Assembly: GCA_035645275.1 (NCBI GenBank)
Contig: DASQMX010000026.1
Coordinates: forward strand, 434,001-498,000
Reading direction: 5' to 3'
Source: Paranoxybacillus sp035645275
GTDB taxonomy: Bacteria > Bacillota > Bacilli > Bacillales > Anoxybacillaceae
DNA: 64,000 bases
The translations under genes and the position numbers were made by a program. The notes beneath the pieces are model-generated. The model was not told where the DNA came from and made no database searches. It saw only the letters and a list, made by a program, of their open reading frames with translations. This document shows, piece after piece, positions 17,057 to 25,802 of the stretch. How positions within the stretch are numbered: the stretch's first letter is position 1; each line of letters opens with the position of its first letter.

Positions 17057-17609
17057 GCTTCTCTCCTAACATTCGTTGCAGTTGTAGATATTGAATCGCA
17101 TACGCTGTTTTTGCATCATAGATTTGCTGTTCTTTTACAAGCTGCAGTGCTTCCTCAAGCGTGACTTCCAACACATCTACAAATTCGTCTTCGTCGAGCG
17201 ATGCGGCATTTTCTAGTTTTGATAAATTTTCCGCAATATATAAGTGAACGATCTCATCAGCAAAGCCTGGTGATGTATAAAAAGAAGTTAAATGCCGCAG
17301 AGTTTCGCACTTATAGCCCGTTTCTTCTTCTAATTCCCGACGTGCGGTGATAATCGGCGCTTCCCCTTTCTCTAATTTTCCCGCAGGTATTTCTACTAAT
17401 ACGCGCTCCATTGCTTTACGATATTGACGAACCAGTACAATTTTCCCTTCATTTGTCACAGCGATAATCGCCACTGCTCCTGGATGCTTCACAATTTCCC
17501 GCTTGCTTGTTTTTCCATTCGGCAACATTACTTCTTCCACATATAAGTCAATGACTTTTCCAGCAAAAATCTGTTTTTTCGCAACGGTTTTTTCTACTAA
17601 ATGTTCCAT
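17049..17609 (-). CDS. nudF: ADP-ribose pyrophosphatase (Nudix hydrolase)
   Basis: Hydrolyses ADP-ribose to AMP and ribose-5-phosphate. It is 186 residues with the Nudix box GKLEKGEAPIITARRELEEETGY (about 78-100) and the upstream VRQYRKAMERVLVEIPAG substrate segment. The start has GGGAGAGCG upstream. First gene of a two-gene unit with endonuclease Q. Confidence 0.93.
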   Translation of the reverse strand: MEHLVEKTVAKKQIFAGKVIDLYVEEVMLPNGKTSKREIVKHPGAVAIIAVTNEGKIVLVRQYRKAMERVLVEIPAGKLEKGEAPIITARRELEEETGYKCETLRHLTSFYTSPGFADEIVHLYIAENLSKLENAASLDEDEFVDVLEVTLEEALQLVKEQQIYDAKTAYAIQYLQLQRMLGEKHE

Positions 17610-17718
17610 CGTTTCGCTCTCCCGTCTATATGATTTTTCTATCTTATTGTACTATATTTGTGGTTTTTTTACCTTTCATTGTAAAATGTGTTTAGTTGGG
17701 TTGGAGGGAGGATTTTTT

Positions 17719-18639
17719 ATGAAAAAAAGACGTATTGGTTCATCAGACTTATATGTGAGCGAAATTGGCCTTGGTTGTATGTCGCTTGGCACGGATGAGG
17801 CAAAAGCAATTCGAATCATTCATGAAGCGCTGGAGTATGGCATTAACTACTTAGATACTGCTGATCTTTACGATCGCGGCTTGAACGAAGAGTTTGTTGG
17901 GAAAGCGATTAAAGGAAAACGGGAACAAGTGATATTAGCAACAAAAGTAGGAAACCGCTGGGAAGAAGGAAAGGAAGGTTGGTATTGGGATCCTTCGAAA
18001 GCATATATAAAACAAGCCGTGAAAGACAGCTTGCGCCGCTTGCAAACCGATTATATTGACTTATATCAGCTTCATGGCGGCACGATTGAAGATCGAATCG
18101 ATGAAACCATTGAAGCATTTGAAGAGCTGAAGCAAGAAGGAATCATTCGTTATTACGGCATCTCGTCGATTCGCCCGAATGTCATTCGCGAATATGTGAA
18201 ATATTCGAATATCGTGAGCGTCATGATGCAATATAGCCTTTTAGACCGACGTCCAGAAGAATGGTTTCCGTTATTGGAAGAACACAACATTAGTGTGATT
18301 GCCCGCGGGCCAGTCGCAAAAGGATTGTTGACAGAACGACCATTGGAAATGGCGAATGAAAGCGTAAAAGAGCACGGCTATCTTGACTATACATATGCTG
18401 AACTGCAAACGCTTCTTCCACAAATCAAGGAAAAAATGAAGAAAAACCGCACGCTCACAGCAACTGCCTTGCAATTTTGCTTAGCACACCCAGTTGTTGC
18501 CGCTGTTATTCCAGGAGCAAGCAGTCTTGAACAGCTCAAAGAAAACATTTCCGCTGCCTCTGCACCAAGTCTAACACCCGAAGAATATGAATGGCTAAAG
18601 CAGCAAACAAAAGCTTCTGTATATGACGTACATCGTTAA
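17719..18639 (+). CDS. yqkF: Aldo/keto reductase (YqkF-like)
   Basis: NADPH-dependent oxidoreductase of 306 residues with the AKR tetrad: LDTADLYDRG (Asp, Tyr), VGNRW region with catalytic Lys in ATKVGN, and YQLHGG (His). The C-terminal cofactor site is VIPGASSLEQLKENI. Start at MKKRRIGSS after GGAGGGAGG. Upstream in-frame sequence belongs to the promoter region shared with the divergent nudF. Physiological substrate unknown. Confidence 0.92.
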   Translation: MKKRRIGSSDLYVSEIGLGCMSLGTDEAKAIRIIHEALEYGINYLDTADLYDRGLNEEFVGKAIKGKREQVILATKVGNRWEEGKEGWYWDPSKAYIKQAVKDSLRRLQTDYIDLYQLHGGTIEDRIDETIEAFEELKQEGIIRYYGISSIRPNVIREYVKYSNIVSVMMQYSLLDRRPEEWFPLLEEHNISVIARGPVAKGLLTERPLEMANESVKEHGYLDYTYAELQTLLPQIKEKMKKNRTLTATALQFCLAHPVVAAVIPGASSLEQLKENISAASAPSLTPEEYEWLKQQTKASVYDVHR

Positions 18640-18694
18640 AAGGGGTCTGACCCCCACCACTTCACCGCGTTAATGTAGTGGGGGTCAGATCCCT
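18638..18694. repeat. GGTCTGACC palindromic repeat serving as bidirectional terminator
   Basis: AAAAGGGGTCTGACCCCCAC and inverted copy GTGGGGGTCAGATCCCT flank CACTTCACCGCGTTAATGTA. It sits between the convergent yqkF and yqkE, touching the yqkF stop codon. Nearly the same sequence as 9681-9739. Confidence 0.8.
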
Positions 18695-18698
18695 ATTT

Positions 18699-18941
18699 CT
18701 ATTTAAATTTTCTCCAATCTAAGTCGCTTTCGTTCAACAATTCTTCAAATGATTTATTTTTCTCGCGCCGTTTTTGTTCTTCGCGTCTTTTTGCTTCTTC
18801 TTCCGCTTTTTTACGCTGTTCTTCTGCTTCTAATTCCTTCTTTTTCGCTTTTAATTGCTCAAATAAATTGGAATGAAGGTGATCTTTTAGCGTTATTTTC
18901 TCCTCTTTTTCTGGTGATAATGGTTGACGACGTTTTTTCAC
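18699..18941 (-). CDS. yqkE: YqkE-like small charged coiled-coil protein (DUF3886)
   Basis: Protein of 80 residues with no signal or membrane segment. A long helical run of Lys, Glu and Arg (about residues 30-63) suggests a coiled coil, and the C terminus SFEELLNESDLDWRKFK is the conserved part. Function unknown. Position beside yqkF matches B. subtilis. Confidence 0.8.
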   Translation of the reverse strand: MKKRRQPLSPEKEEKITLKDHLHSNLFEQLKAKKKELEAEEQRKKAEEEAKRREEQKRREKNKSFEELLNESDLDWRKFK

Positions 18942-19025
18942 AGTTCATTCCCCCTATGCATAAAAGCAAATGTTTTTCTTCATGATAATAGCGAATATCA
19001 AATTATGTAAAAGGAGACGAACATC

Positions 19026-19145
19026 ATGACAAAAAATCGCGGACAAAAAGGCAAACCGAACGCTGACACTGTAAATCTAGTGATCGCCAAAGAAGAACTT
19101 GAGAAAGCAACTCACCCGACAAAAAGACAAAATTCACCCCAATAA
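19026..19145 (+). CDS. Small basic protein of unknown function (39 aa)
   Basis: ATG with an AAAGGAGACG ribosome site 8-10 bp upstream opens a 39-codon frame starting MTKNRGQKGKPNADTV and ending KRQNSPQ. It is hydrophilic, Lys/Asn rich and lacks a membrane segment. I do not recognise the family with certainty. The strong ribosome site and clean placement between yqkE and a terminator-like repeat are the support. Confidence 0.55.
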   Translation: MTKNRGQKGKPNADTVNLVIAKEELEKATHPTKRQNSPQ

Positions 19146-19160
19146 ACGCCTTTCTCTTTA

Positions 19161-19200
19161 ATACATCACCGCTTTAATATAATGGGGGTCAGACCCCCTC
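19161..19200. repeat. Half copy of the GGTCTGACC palindromic repeat
   Basis: CATCACCGCTTTAATATAAT then GGGGGTCAGACCCC corresponds to the centre and right arm of the 18638 copy. The left arm is missing. It could still form the short hairpin GGGGGTCAGACCCC ahead of the yqkC stop. Confidence 0.6.
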
Positions 19201-19440
19201 TTATAAAATCTCTGTTATATGTTTCATATGTTTTTCCATCCATTCAAGCGCATCATTAAGTGTGGCGAATTCTCGTGTTTCAAATGTCATTTCGTCTTGC
19301 AAAAGCCAAACATCTTTCGGTTCTTGATGCACTCCCGCGATGGACCAATGTAACAGGCTATATGGATGGTTTTCGTGCAAAAAAGACACCCATGTTTTAT
19401 TTTTCGCAATATTTCCGATTTGTTTTAATTTGTCATTCAT
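19201..19440 (-). CDS. yqkC: YqkC family protein (DUF2552)
   Basis: Protein of 79 residues, soluble, with the conserved core WVSFLHENHPYSLLHWSIAG and a C-terminal ALEWMEKHMKHITEIL helix. The ATG of MNDKLKQ is chosen; a GTG three codons upstream is also possible. Function unknown. It is 15 bp from yqkB and likely cotranscribed. Confidence 0.78.
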   Translation of the reverse strand: MNDKLKQIGNIAKNKTWVSFLHENHPYSLLHWSIAGVHQEPKDVWLLQDEMTFETREFATLNDALEWMEKHMKHITEIL

Positions 19441-19455
19441 TGCTTTCACTTCTTT

Positions 19456-19779
19456 CTAATAACTTTCTACTAACGACATGCGCGGATTAATGATCTCACT
19501 TGGGCTTTTTAACTGAAAACACCCCATCGATTCAACTGTATCAATCGTCATTGTCTCATCATAAAAAACGAGGCGCGATTTTTCAAGTAAAATTGGTACA
19601 AAGTTTGTCTCTACAACAATATCATCTTGATCTGCCTGCTCGACAAGCCAAAAGGCTGTCACCCCATTCACTGCACAACCGCAGCCATCTGTATCATATT
19701 TTAATTTTAACTGCTTATTCGTACGAGACAAAACCGGTCTTAGTTTTTCGATCGCTTTATCGGTAAATGTGATTTTCAT
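19456..19779 (-). CDS. yqkB: YqkB-like HesB/IscA-fold protein
   Basis: Protein of 107 residues with the iron-sulfur biosynthesis (HesB-like) fold. Cys residues occur in TDGCGCAVNG and in ESMGCFQL, but the spacing differs from true A-type carriers, so metal binding is uncertain. It starts MKITFTDKAIEKLRP after GGAGTATC. Confidence 0.82.
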   Translation of the reverse strand: MKITFTDKAIEKLRPVLSRTNKQLKLKYDTDGCGCAVNGVTAFWLVEQADQDDIVVETNFVPILLEKSRLVFYDETMTIDTVESMGCFQLKSPSEIINPRMSLVESY

Positions 19780-19882
19780 GGTTGTTGATACTCCTTTTTA
19801 CTACTATGACAATTGTTGAATTTTCTGTTCTTAACGTTTACTATCAAAAATGACACTTTCATTAACAAAGGAGGGCTTTATT

Positions 19883-20086
19883 ATGTCTAAAGTACAAATT
19901 AAAGTGAACGATAACGGTTCATTTCGCGTTACAGGCGATGTTGAATTAATTGATGCCGAAGGCAACAAATTTGAAACAAAAGAAACATTTTCACTATGCC
20001 GATGTGGTCTGTCGCAAAAAATGCCGTTCTGTGATGGCTCGCACAAAGGAAAATTCCAATCCGTTGTCCGCGCTAATCAACAATAA
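19883..20086 (+). CDS. CDGSH iron-sulfur domain protein
   Basis: 67-residue protein. The motif CRCGLSQKMPFCDGSH gives the three Cys and one His that bind a redox-active 2Fe-2S cluster in the CDGSH family. Start at MSKVQIKV with AAAGGAGGG 8 bp upstream. Divergent from yqkB, itself an iron-sulfur-type fold. The partner is unknown. Confidence 0.9.
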   Translation: MSKVQIKVNDNGSFRVTGDVELIDAEGNKFETKETFSLCRCGLSQKMPFCDGSHKGKFQSVVRANQQ

Positions 20087-20171
20087 GTCCAACTTAGCAG
20101 GTGCCTATTAGCGTACCTGCTTTTTCAGCTAAAATAGACCGTGGTTGATTTTGATATAAGAGGTGGACAAA

Positions 20172-20366
20172 ATGGACGAGAAATTGCTGAAAAAAATGAT
20201 TCGCAATTGTTTTTCCCACTATTGCCACGATATAGACATATTTCCTTTAGCGAACGACGATTACGAACAGCTATACCAGAAAATTATTTTAGAAAAAGAA
20301 AAACAACCTGACATTGAGTTATATGAATTAATAAACGACCTTGTTTATGAATATCTTACAAAATAA
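20172..20366 (+). CDS. yqzH: YqzH-like small protein
   Basis: Soluble 64-residue protein starting MDEKLLKKMIRNCF and ending DLVYEYLTK; acidic and mostly helical. ATG chosen because AGAGGTGG lies 6 bp upstream. Function unknown; position before yqjQ matches B. subtilis yqzH. Confidence 0.75.
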   Translation: MDEKLLKKMIRNCFSHYCHDIDIFPLANDDYEQLYQKIILEKEKQPDIELYELINDLVYEYLTK

Positions 20367-20402
20367 GAGGCGGTCTGAAAAAGAAAAAAGCAGACCCCTC
20401 TT
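20367..20402 (+). terminator. Terminator after yqzH
   Basis: GAGGCGGTCTG / CAGACCCCTC inverted repeat with an AAAAAGAAAAAAG loop. The arm GGTCTG/CAGACC recalls the dispersed palindrome family. Confidence 0.65.
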
Positions 20403-20443
20403 GGGAAATGGAGAGAAAAAGCCCTCTCCTTTATAAGCTAGCG

Positions 20444-21232
20444 TCATTTTTGATAAAACGCTTTTCCGCCCACTTTCTCAACAAGCGAGGGAAACAGTTG
20501 ATACAACTTGCTGCCGATGTTCATCCAACGCGGCAAATTCACTTCGCGTGTTGGTGTCAACATAATATCAACAACGCGGCGCGCCACTTCTTCTGCATCA
20601 AGCATATAGCGCTCGACATTTTTCACATAATTTCCTGACGCATCGGCAATGTCAAAAAAGTTCGTTTTCATTGGTCCTGGATTAACCGCCGTAACATAGA
20701 CTCCCGACTGTGCTGCTTCCATGCGTAAACTATTTGTAAACCCTAATACGGCATGTTTTGTTGCCGCATAAACGCTCGATTTTGGAGTAGCTATTTTTCC
20801 TGCTTGTGAAGCAATATTAATAATATGCCCTGTTTTACGCTCTGCCATATGGGAAAGCGCGATTTTCGAACAGGCAATAAGACCGAATACATTGACTTCA
20901 AACATTTTTTTCATTTCTGCCAAATCGATATCTTCCACGTTTCTAAATACGCCAAACCCAGCGTTATTTACTAGTACATCAACTGTCTTCAGCTCATGAA
21001 AAAGGTGGGTGAACACCGACTGAACAGCCGTTAAATCGCTTACGTCCAATCGATAATAATAGCAAGGAACTTGATAATTAGATTGGATATCACTTGCAAT
21101 CTCTTTCAGCTTTTCTTCGCTTCTTGCAAGCAAAATTGGCGTTGCCCCGCGTTTAGCGACCTCGTAGGCTATTTTTTCGCCGACTCCTGCTGATGCTCCT
21201 GTAATGACAATATGTTTTCCTGCAAGCTTCAA
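20444..21232 (-). CDS. yqjQ: Short-chain dehydrogenase/reductase (YqjQ-like)
   Basis: 262-residue classical SDR. Nucleotide-binding TGASAGVGEKIA, NNAG (VLVNNAGFG), catalytic Ser in INIASQAGK and YAATK (Tyr, Lys), PGPMKT. Start is TTG at 21232, 7 bp after GAGGTGA. It is 18 bp downstream of yqjP, forming a two-gene unit. Substrate unknown. Confidence 0.9.
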   Translation of the reverse strand: MKLAGKHIVITGASAGVGEKIAYEVAKRGATPILLARSEEKLKEIASDIQSNYQVPCYYYRLDVSDLTAVQSVFTHLFHELKTVDVLVNNAGFGVFRNVEDIDLAEMKKMFEVNVFGLIACSKIALSHMAERKTGHIINIASQAGKIATPKSSVYAATKHAVLGFTNSLRMEAAQSGVYVTAVNPGPMKTNFFDIADASGNYVKNVERYMLDAEEVARRVVDIMLTPTREVNLPRWMNIGSKLYQLFPSLVEKVGGKAFYQK

Positions 21233-21250
21233 AAAAAGTCACCTCATTGC

Positions 21251-22207
21251 TTATTTCGCCTCATATACATAATGTTCGTCAACTCTCCGTTTAACGACCT
21301 TGCCAATGTCTTCGAGATAATCTAACTGCCCAATCGTTTCAGACATCGTTAATATAAATTCCCGTTTATAAACGGCTGGAAACAGCTGCTTGCATACGTC
21401 AAATGCACTAAGCGGCTTTACTTTCAGCATATCCAATACTTGATACGCCCGCTCGCGCTGTTTACTTAACCGCTTTTCGACTAGCTCTTTTACTTCGGTT
21501 ACGTCATCTCCATGTCCCGTAACAATGCGCGAAATATGATAATCAAGTAGCTTTTTTAATGAGCGGTTATATTGAAGCAGCGGTTTTGGCCGCTCGGTTT
21601 CGCCATCAAAAGGCGGCTCTAAAAGCGGGTTGGAAGAAATGGCTAAAAGCAAATGGTCTCCTCCAATCATAAGCCCGTCTTGCTCACGGTATAGTACGAT
21701 ATGACTTTGCGCATGACCAGGTGTTTCAATCACCATCCAACCGGATAACCCTGAAATAGTATCCCCTTCTTGAATCGTAGCCGAAAGGCTGCGCCGGCAA
21801 GAATAACGAAGCGAGCTCCGCATTTCTGATAACTGAGCTAAAAAAGCATTTTCGACACCACACTCTTTTAAAAATTGCTCAAAAAATTGTTGATCCTTCT
21901 CAAGAAATTCCGGTGTTTTACTTAACCATCGTTCCCCTTTTATATGACCGACCACATGCAAAGAGGAAGGAAAATAATCAAGTAAACCGACATGATCAGG
22001 GTGATGGTGTGTAAGAACCACTTGCTCAATATCCGAAGGGGTAAAACCTAGTTGCTCCAATTGATGCTGAAACATTTGCCATGCTTCCTCTGTTTTAACA
22101 CCAGCATCTACTAGTGTCAATGTTTCTCCTTTAATTAAATACATGTTCACATCTCCAACAGCAAACGGGGTCGGAACAGTAATGCGATATATTTGCTCAT
22201 TGCTCAT
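21251..22207 (-). CDS. yqjP: Metallo-beta-lactamase-fold hydrolase (YqjP-like)
   Basis: 318 residues. The metal motif THHHPDHVGLLD lies near residue 65, with further ligands ETPGHAQSHIV, GGDHLL and TGHGDDV. A C-terminal helical region (about 230-318) resembles the winged-helix tail seen in LACTB2-like members. Substrate unknown. It leads a unit with yqjQ, divergent from the proI leader. Confidence 0.9.
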   Translation of the reverse strand: MSNEQIYRITVPTPFAVGDVNMYLIKGETLTLVDAGVKTEEAWQMFQHQLEQLGFTPSDIEQVVLTHHHPDHVGLLDYFPSSLHVVGHIKGERWLSKTPEFLEKDQQFFEQFLKECGVENAFLAQLSEMRSSLRYSCRRSLSATIQEGDTISGLSGWMVIETPGHAQSHIVLYREQDGLMIGGDHLLLAISSNPLLEPPFDGETERPKPLLQYNRSLKKLLDYHISRIVTGHGDDVTEVKELVEKRLSKQRERAYQVLDMLKVKPLSAFDVCKQLFPAVYKREFILTMSETIGQLDYLEDIGKVVKRRVDEHYVYEAK

Positions 22208-22356
22208 TAGTAAAGTCCCCTTTTATTATTATATTTTAATAATAATTTTACATAAAAGCGATGATGCTCTCTTAAAAGTTTACAACTATTCTCTTTTTTT
22301 GTCATTATTTTCGAATAATTCGCATAAAAATTATTAAAATTTTCTGATTAACCCCA

Positions 22357-22385
22357 TTGACAACGTCTTTATTTCGATGCATAAT
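22357..22385 (+). promoter_or_regulatory. Sigma-A promoter of the proI T-box leader
   Basis: TTGACA, exactly 17 bp, CATAAT. Predicted transcription start near 22392. Confidence 0.75.
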
Positions 22386-22391
22386 TGCAAA

Positions 22392-22645
22392 CAAACTTAA
22401 CCGTTTAAAGAGGCGATGACTGGGAATAGTAAATCATCAATGGTAATAAGAGAGTGAAACCCATAGGCTGAAAGGTTTCATGACCCTCTTGATGGTTGAA
22501 CCTGCCCCATGAGCTGTTAGGCAAACCTAAACGCAAAACCAGCGTTATCGGTAAGAGGTGGGCGCTACATTAGCGCCAATAAAGGTGGTACCGCGGAAAT
22601 ATAAGACCTTTCCGTCCTTTTTAAGGGCGAAAGGTCTTTTTTATT
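22392..22645 (+). ncRNA. T-box riboswitch, proline-type, upstream of proI
   Basis: Stem I carries the AGAGAG element (22449-22454) and, on its 3' side, GAACCTG with CCU (22501-22503) placed as the specifier codon, a proline codon. The T-box AAAGGTGGTACCGCGG is at 22581-22596; its UGGU bulge would pair the ACCA-type end of uncharged tRNA-Pro. A strong terminator, GACCTTTCCGTCC... / GGGCGAAAGGTC plus T-run, ends near 22642. Uncharged tRNA-Pro would favour read-through into the proline biosynthesis gene. Confidence 0.92.
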
Positions 22646-22673
22646 TATTATCAACTTCTTGGAGGGATAAATA

Positions 22674-23516
22674 ATGACAAACACGAAAACAATCACCTTC
22701 ATCGGAGCGGGTTCGATGGCGGAAGCGTTAATTTCCGGTATGACAAAAACGTTATATAAACCGGAACAAATTATTGTGACAAACCGAAGCAATAAAAAGC
22801 GGCTGGAATATATCCAAAACACTTATCACGTTCGAGTGGAAACCGATAAAGAAAAAGCAGTGAAAGAATCAGACATCATTATTTTGGCGATGAAACCAAA
22901 GGATGTTGTGGAAGGAGTTACTTCCATCGCTCAAGCAATTGACAAACATCAGCTTATTATTTCGGTATTAGCAGGAGTAGCAACAGAGACAATTATTTCA
23001 TTAATCGGCAAAAATGTAGCGATTGTGCGCGCGATGCCAAATACGTCAGCAGCCATCGGCCAATCAGCAACCGCACTCGCATTAGGCCGTTATGCCAATG
23101 ACAAACATTTAGCTATTGCCAAAGATTTGTTCCATACCGTTGGCGTTGTCACGGTTGTTCCTGAGGAAGATTTACATGCCGTGACAGCTCTTTCTGGAAG
23201 CGGACCTGCTTATATTTACTACATGGTTGAAGCGATGGAAAAAGCAGCGAAAGAAATCGGTCTCGAGCAATCCGTTGCTAAAGATTTAGTTTTACAAACG
23301 ATTATTGGAGCGGCAGAAATGCTAAAGTCATCAACGAAGCATCCTTCCATTTTACGGAAAGAAGTAACGAGTCCAGGCGGCACAACAGAAGCCGGCATTA
23401 AAGTGTTGGAAGACTATCGCTATCAAGAAGCCGTGATCTCCTGTATTAAACGGGCCACAAAACGCTCTGTAGAACTAGGTCAATCATTATTACAATTAGT
23501 AAAAACACACCGCTGA
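22674..23516 (+). CDS. proI: Pyrroline-5-carboxylate reductase
   Basis: Reduces pyrroline-5-carboxylate to L-proline with NAD(P)H. 280 residues: Rossmann motif FIGAGSMAEALISGM, then RAMPNTSAAIGQSATAL, and the C-terminal dimerisation domain with TALSGSGPAYIYYMVEAM and EVTSPGGTTEAGIKVLE. The proline T-box leader upstream shows that supply of charged tRNA-Pro controls expression. GGAGGGATAA ribosome site. Confidence 0.96.
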   Translation: MTNTKTITFIGAGSMAEALISGMTKTLYKPEQIIVTNRSNKKRLEYIQNTYHVRVETDKEKAVKESDIIILAMKPKDVVEGVTSIAQAIDKHQLIISVLAGVATETIISLIGKNVAIVRAMPNTSAAIGQSATALALGRYANDKHLAIAKDLFHTVGVVTVVPEEDLHAVTALSGSGPAYIYYMVEAMEKAAKEIGLEQSVAKDLVLQTIIGAAEMLKSSTKHPSILRKEVTSPGGTTEAGIKVLEDYRYQEAVISCIKRATKRSVELGQSLLQLVKTHR

Positions 23517-23701
23517 ACTACTCTACCAGTTTTTTTAAACGAAAGATTCCTGGGTAATATCTTCAGTCTTCTTAGCTATTTCTACCGTACAAACTGTATA
23601 AGCAGCTTTTTCAACATAAATAAAACAAATGTGCAGGTTAGTTTACCAACCTTTTATGAGTAACCGCTGAATATAAGTAGCAAATAAAGAGGTGAGAAGT
23701 A

Positions 23702-24472
23702 ATGGAACGGGTTCTCTTCGTAAACTCCAGAAATAAAACATTAGTAGGTCATTTATACCCGTCCCATTCCCAATCCATTATTATTATGGCGCATGGATTT
23801 ACATCAGATAAATGTTCAAAAGGCAGATTTGAAATATTAGCGAATACATTTAACCAATCTGGATTTAATGTTTTAACTTTTGATTTTAGCGGTTGCGGTG
23901 AAAGCGACGATGACAGCTTAACCGTTGATAAAGAAGTCGATGATTTGCAAGCGGCGATTCAATTTGTGAAGTCAAGAGGTTATCAAAAAATAGGGCTCTA
24001 CGGTCATAGCCTTGGCAGTTTGATATGTTTAAAGAGCTATACTCCTGAAATAGAAACAATGGTATTATCAGGTGCGTTGACGGATGCAATGAAATATGAT
24101 TGGGACGAACATTTTTCTAAAGAACAAATGATGGAACTGAAAGAAAAAGGTTACATGACCATAAAAACAGAAGGGAATTTCAGAAATACGATTATTATTG
24201 ACAAACAAATGTTAAGAGACTTCGAAGAAATTAATCAGCCTGAATTGTTAAAACGGGTGAAATGCCCTGTTCTTATCATTCACGGGAACAACGAAAAAGA
24301 TAAAGAAGAGTTACTCCTTTTAGAAAGGTCTAAAAGAGGTATGCAATATCTCCCAAAAAATTCTAAATTACAAATCATCGACGGAGCAACACACAGTTTT
24401 TTAGAGCACTTGGAAATTCTGAAACATTTAGCCAATCATTGGTATGTAAAACATATGGGAAAAGAAACGTAA
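23702..24472 (+). CDS. Alpha/beta hydrolase, serine-type
   Basis: 256-residue cytoplasmic alpha/beta-hydrolase. Oxyanion region MAHGFTSDK (about 30), nucleophile elbow YGHSLGSL (Ser about 102), acid Asp possibly in HGNNEKD and His in GATHSFLE. Resembles the cinnamoyl-esterase and dienelactone-type hydrolases, but substrate cannot be assigned. The gene looks more AT-rich than proI and namA around it, which hints at acquisition. Confidence 0.85.
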   Translation: MERVLFVNSRNKTLVGHLYPSHSQSIIIMAHGFTSDKCSKGRFEILANTFNQSGFNVLTFDFSGCGESDDDSLTVDKEVDDLQAAIQFVKSRGYQKIGLYGHSLGSLICLKSYTPEIETMVLSGALTDAMKYDWDEHFSKEQMMELKEKGYMTIKTEGNFRNTIIIDKQMLRDFEEINQPELLKRVKCPVLIIHGNNEKDKEELLLLERSKRGMQYLPKNSKLQIIDGATHSFLEHLEILKHLANHWYVKHMGKET

Positions 24473-24643
24473 AATACTTATTCAGGCGTTTTTAAATTCA
24501 TTTCATTGCTAATCACTCTCTTTTCATCGAACAGCGAAAAAGTCGTTCTGAACTCCCGTTTCGAAAATGCAAATTGTTTTTCTTTTCCATTTAAAAATGC
24601 TATGATGCAAACAAACTTACTTATTTGCGGGAGGGATATTTAT

Positions 24644-25660
24644 ATGACAGCTACACTATTCTCGCCTTATACGATCAAAGGAGTTACGTTAAAAAACCGC
24701 ATCGTGATGTCTCCTATGTGCATGTATTCCTGTCATAATGAAGACGGAAAAGTAGAAAATTGGCATAAAATTCATTATGCCGCACGCGCCGTCGGTCAAG
24801 TCGGGTTAATTGTTGTTGAGGCGACTGCTGTCACGGCTCAAGGCAGAATTTCATCACGTGATTTAGGAATCTGGAGCGATGAACATATCACCGGTCTTAA
24901 AGAATTAGTTTCTTTACTAAAAGAACACGGAGCAAAAACCGCCATCCAATTAGCTCATGCCGGTCGAAAAGCGATGATTGATGGGGAAATTATCGCGCCT
25001 TCTCCAATTGCTTTCGATGAAAATATGCGCGTGCCGAAAGAAATGACAAAAGCGGATATTGAAAATACCATTCAAGCATTTCAACAAGGGGCACGCCGCG
25101 CAAAAGAAGCGGGGTTTGATATCATCGAAATTCATGCCGCACATGGTTATTTAATTAACGAATTTTTATCGCCGCTAACGAATAAGCGGCAGGACGCATA
25201 CGGCGGCTCTGCGGCCAATCGTTACCGCTTCTTGGGCGAGGTCATTGATGCGGTACGTGAAGTATGGGACGGTCCGCTGTTTGTCCGTATTTCCGCTTCC
25301 GATTATCATCCGGAAGGTCTTTCCGTTGAGGACTATGTCGAATACGCAAAACGCATGAAAGAACAAGGTGTAGATTTAGTCGATGTCAGCTCTGGAGCGG
25401 TTGTTCCGGCAAAAATTGACGCTTATCCCGGCTATCAAGTCCGCTTTGCCGAGCAAATCCGCCAAGGTGCAGGAGTGGCTACTGGCGCAGTCGGTCTCAT
25501 TACTTCCGGGTTGCAAACAGAAGAAATTCTCCGCAATGAACGTGCCGATTTAGTATTTATTGGCCGCGAGCTATTACGTAATCCATACTGGCCAAGAACG
25601 GCAGCGAAAGAACTTGGAGTTGAGTTAGAAGCACCTGTGCAGTATAAGCGCGGTTGGTAA
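24644..25660 (+). CDS. namA: NADPH dehydrogenase NamA (old yellow enzyme)
   Basis: FMN enzyme reducing activated C=C bonds of enals, enones and nitro compounds, counterpart of B. subtilis YqjM. From MTATLFSPYT it is 338 residues, the usual length; in-frame sequence before this is non-coding leader. Motifs: MSPMCMYSC with the redox-tuning Cys of YqjM-type OYEs, AIQLAHAGRKA, IEIHAAHGYL (substrate-binding His pair), FVRISASDY and GAVGLITSG. Ribosome site GGGAGGG. Confidence 0.95.
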   Translation: MTATLFSPYTIKGVTLKNRIVMSPMCMYSCHNEDGKVENWHKIHYAARAVGQVGLIVVEATAVTAQGRISSRDLGIWSDEHITGLKELVSLLKEHGAKTAIQLAHAGRKAMIDGEIIAPSPIAFDENMRVPKEMTKADIENTIQAFQQGARRAKEAGFDIIEIHAAHGYLINEFLSPLTNKRQDAYGGSAANRYRFLGEVIDAVREVWDGPLFVRISASDYHPEGLSVEDYVEYAKRMKEQGVDLVDVSSGAVVPAKIDAYPGYQVRFAEQIRQGAGVATGAVGLITSGLQTEEILRNERADLVFIGRELLRNPYWPRTAAKELGVELEAPVQYKRGW

Positions 25661-25768
25661 AAGATTAAGAGGCTTTCTAAAAAAGGTCAGACCGTTACGA
25701 TAAGTAGTTCCAGAAAACCTTAAATTAACAAGATAATCCGCAGTAAAAATCACATAGTAATTCGCATA

Positions 25769-25802
25769 AAAAAGCTTGAGGAAAATTTGTCCTCAAGCTT
25801 TA
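25769..25802. terminator. Bidirectional terminator between namA and yoaT
   Basis: AAAGCTTGAGGA / TCCTCAAGCTTT perfect 12-bp stem with loop AAATTTG, flanked by A-run and T-run. Confidence 0.85.

Noticed and set aside
25663..25705. Copy of the GGTCTGACC repeat after namA
   Set aside because: Only AGGTCAGACC matches; no inverted partner.
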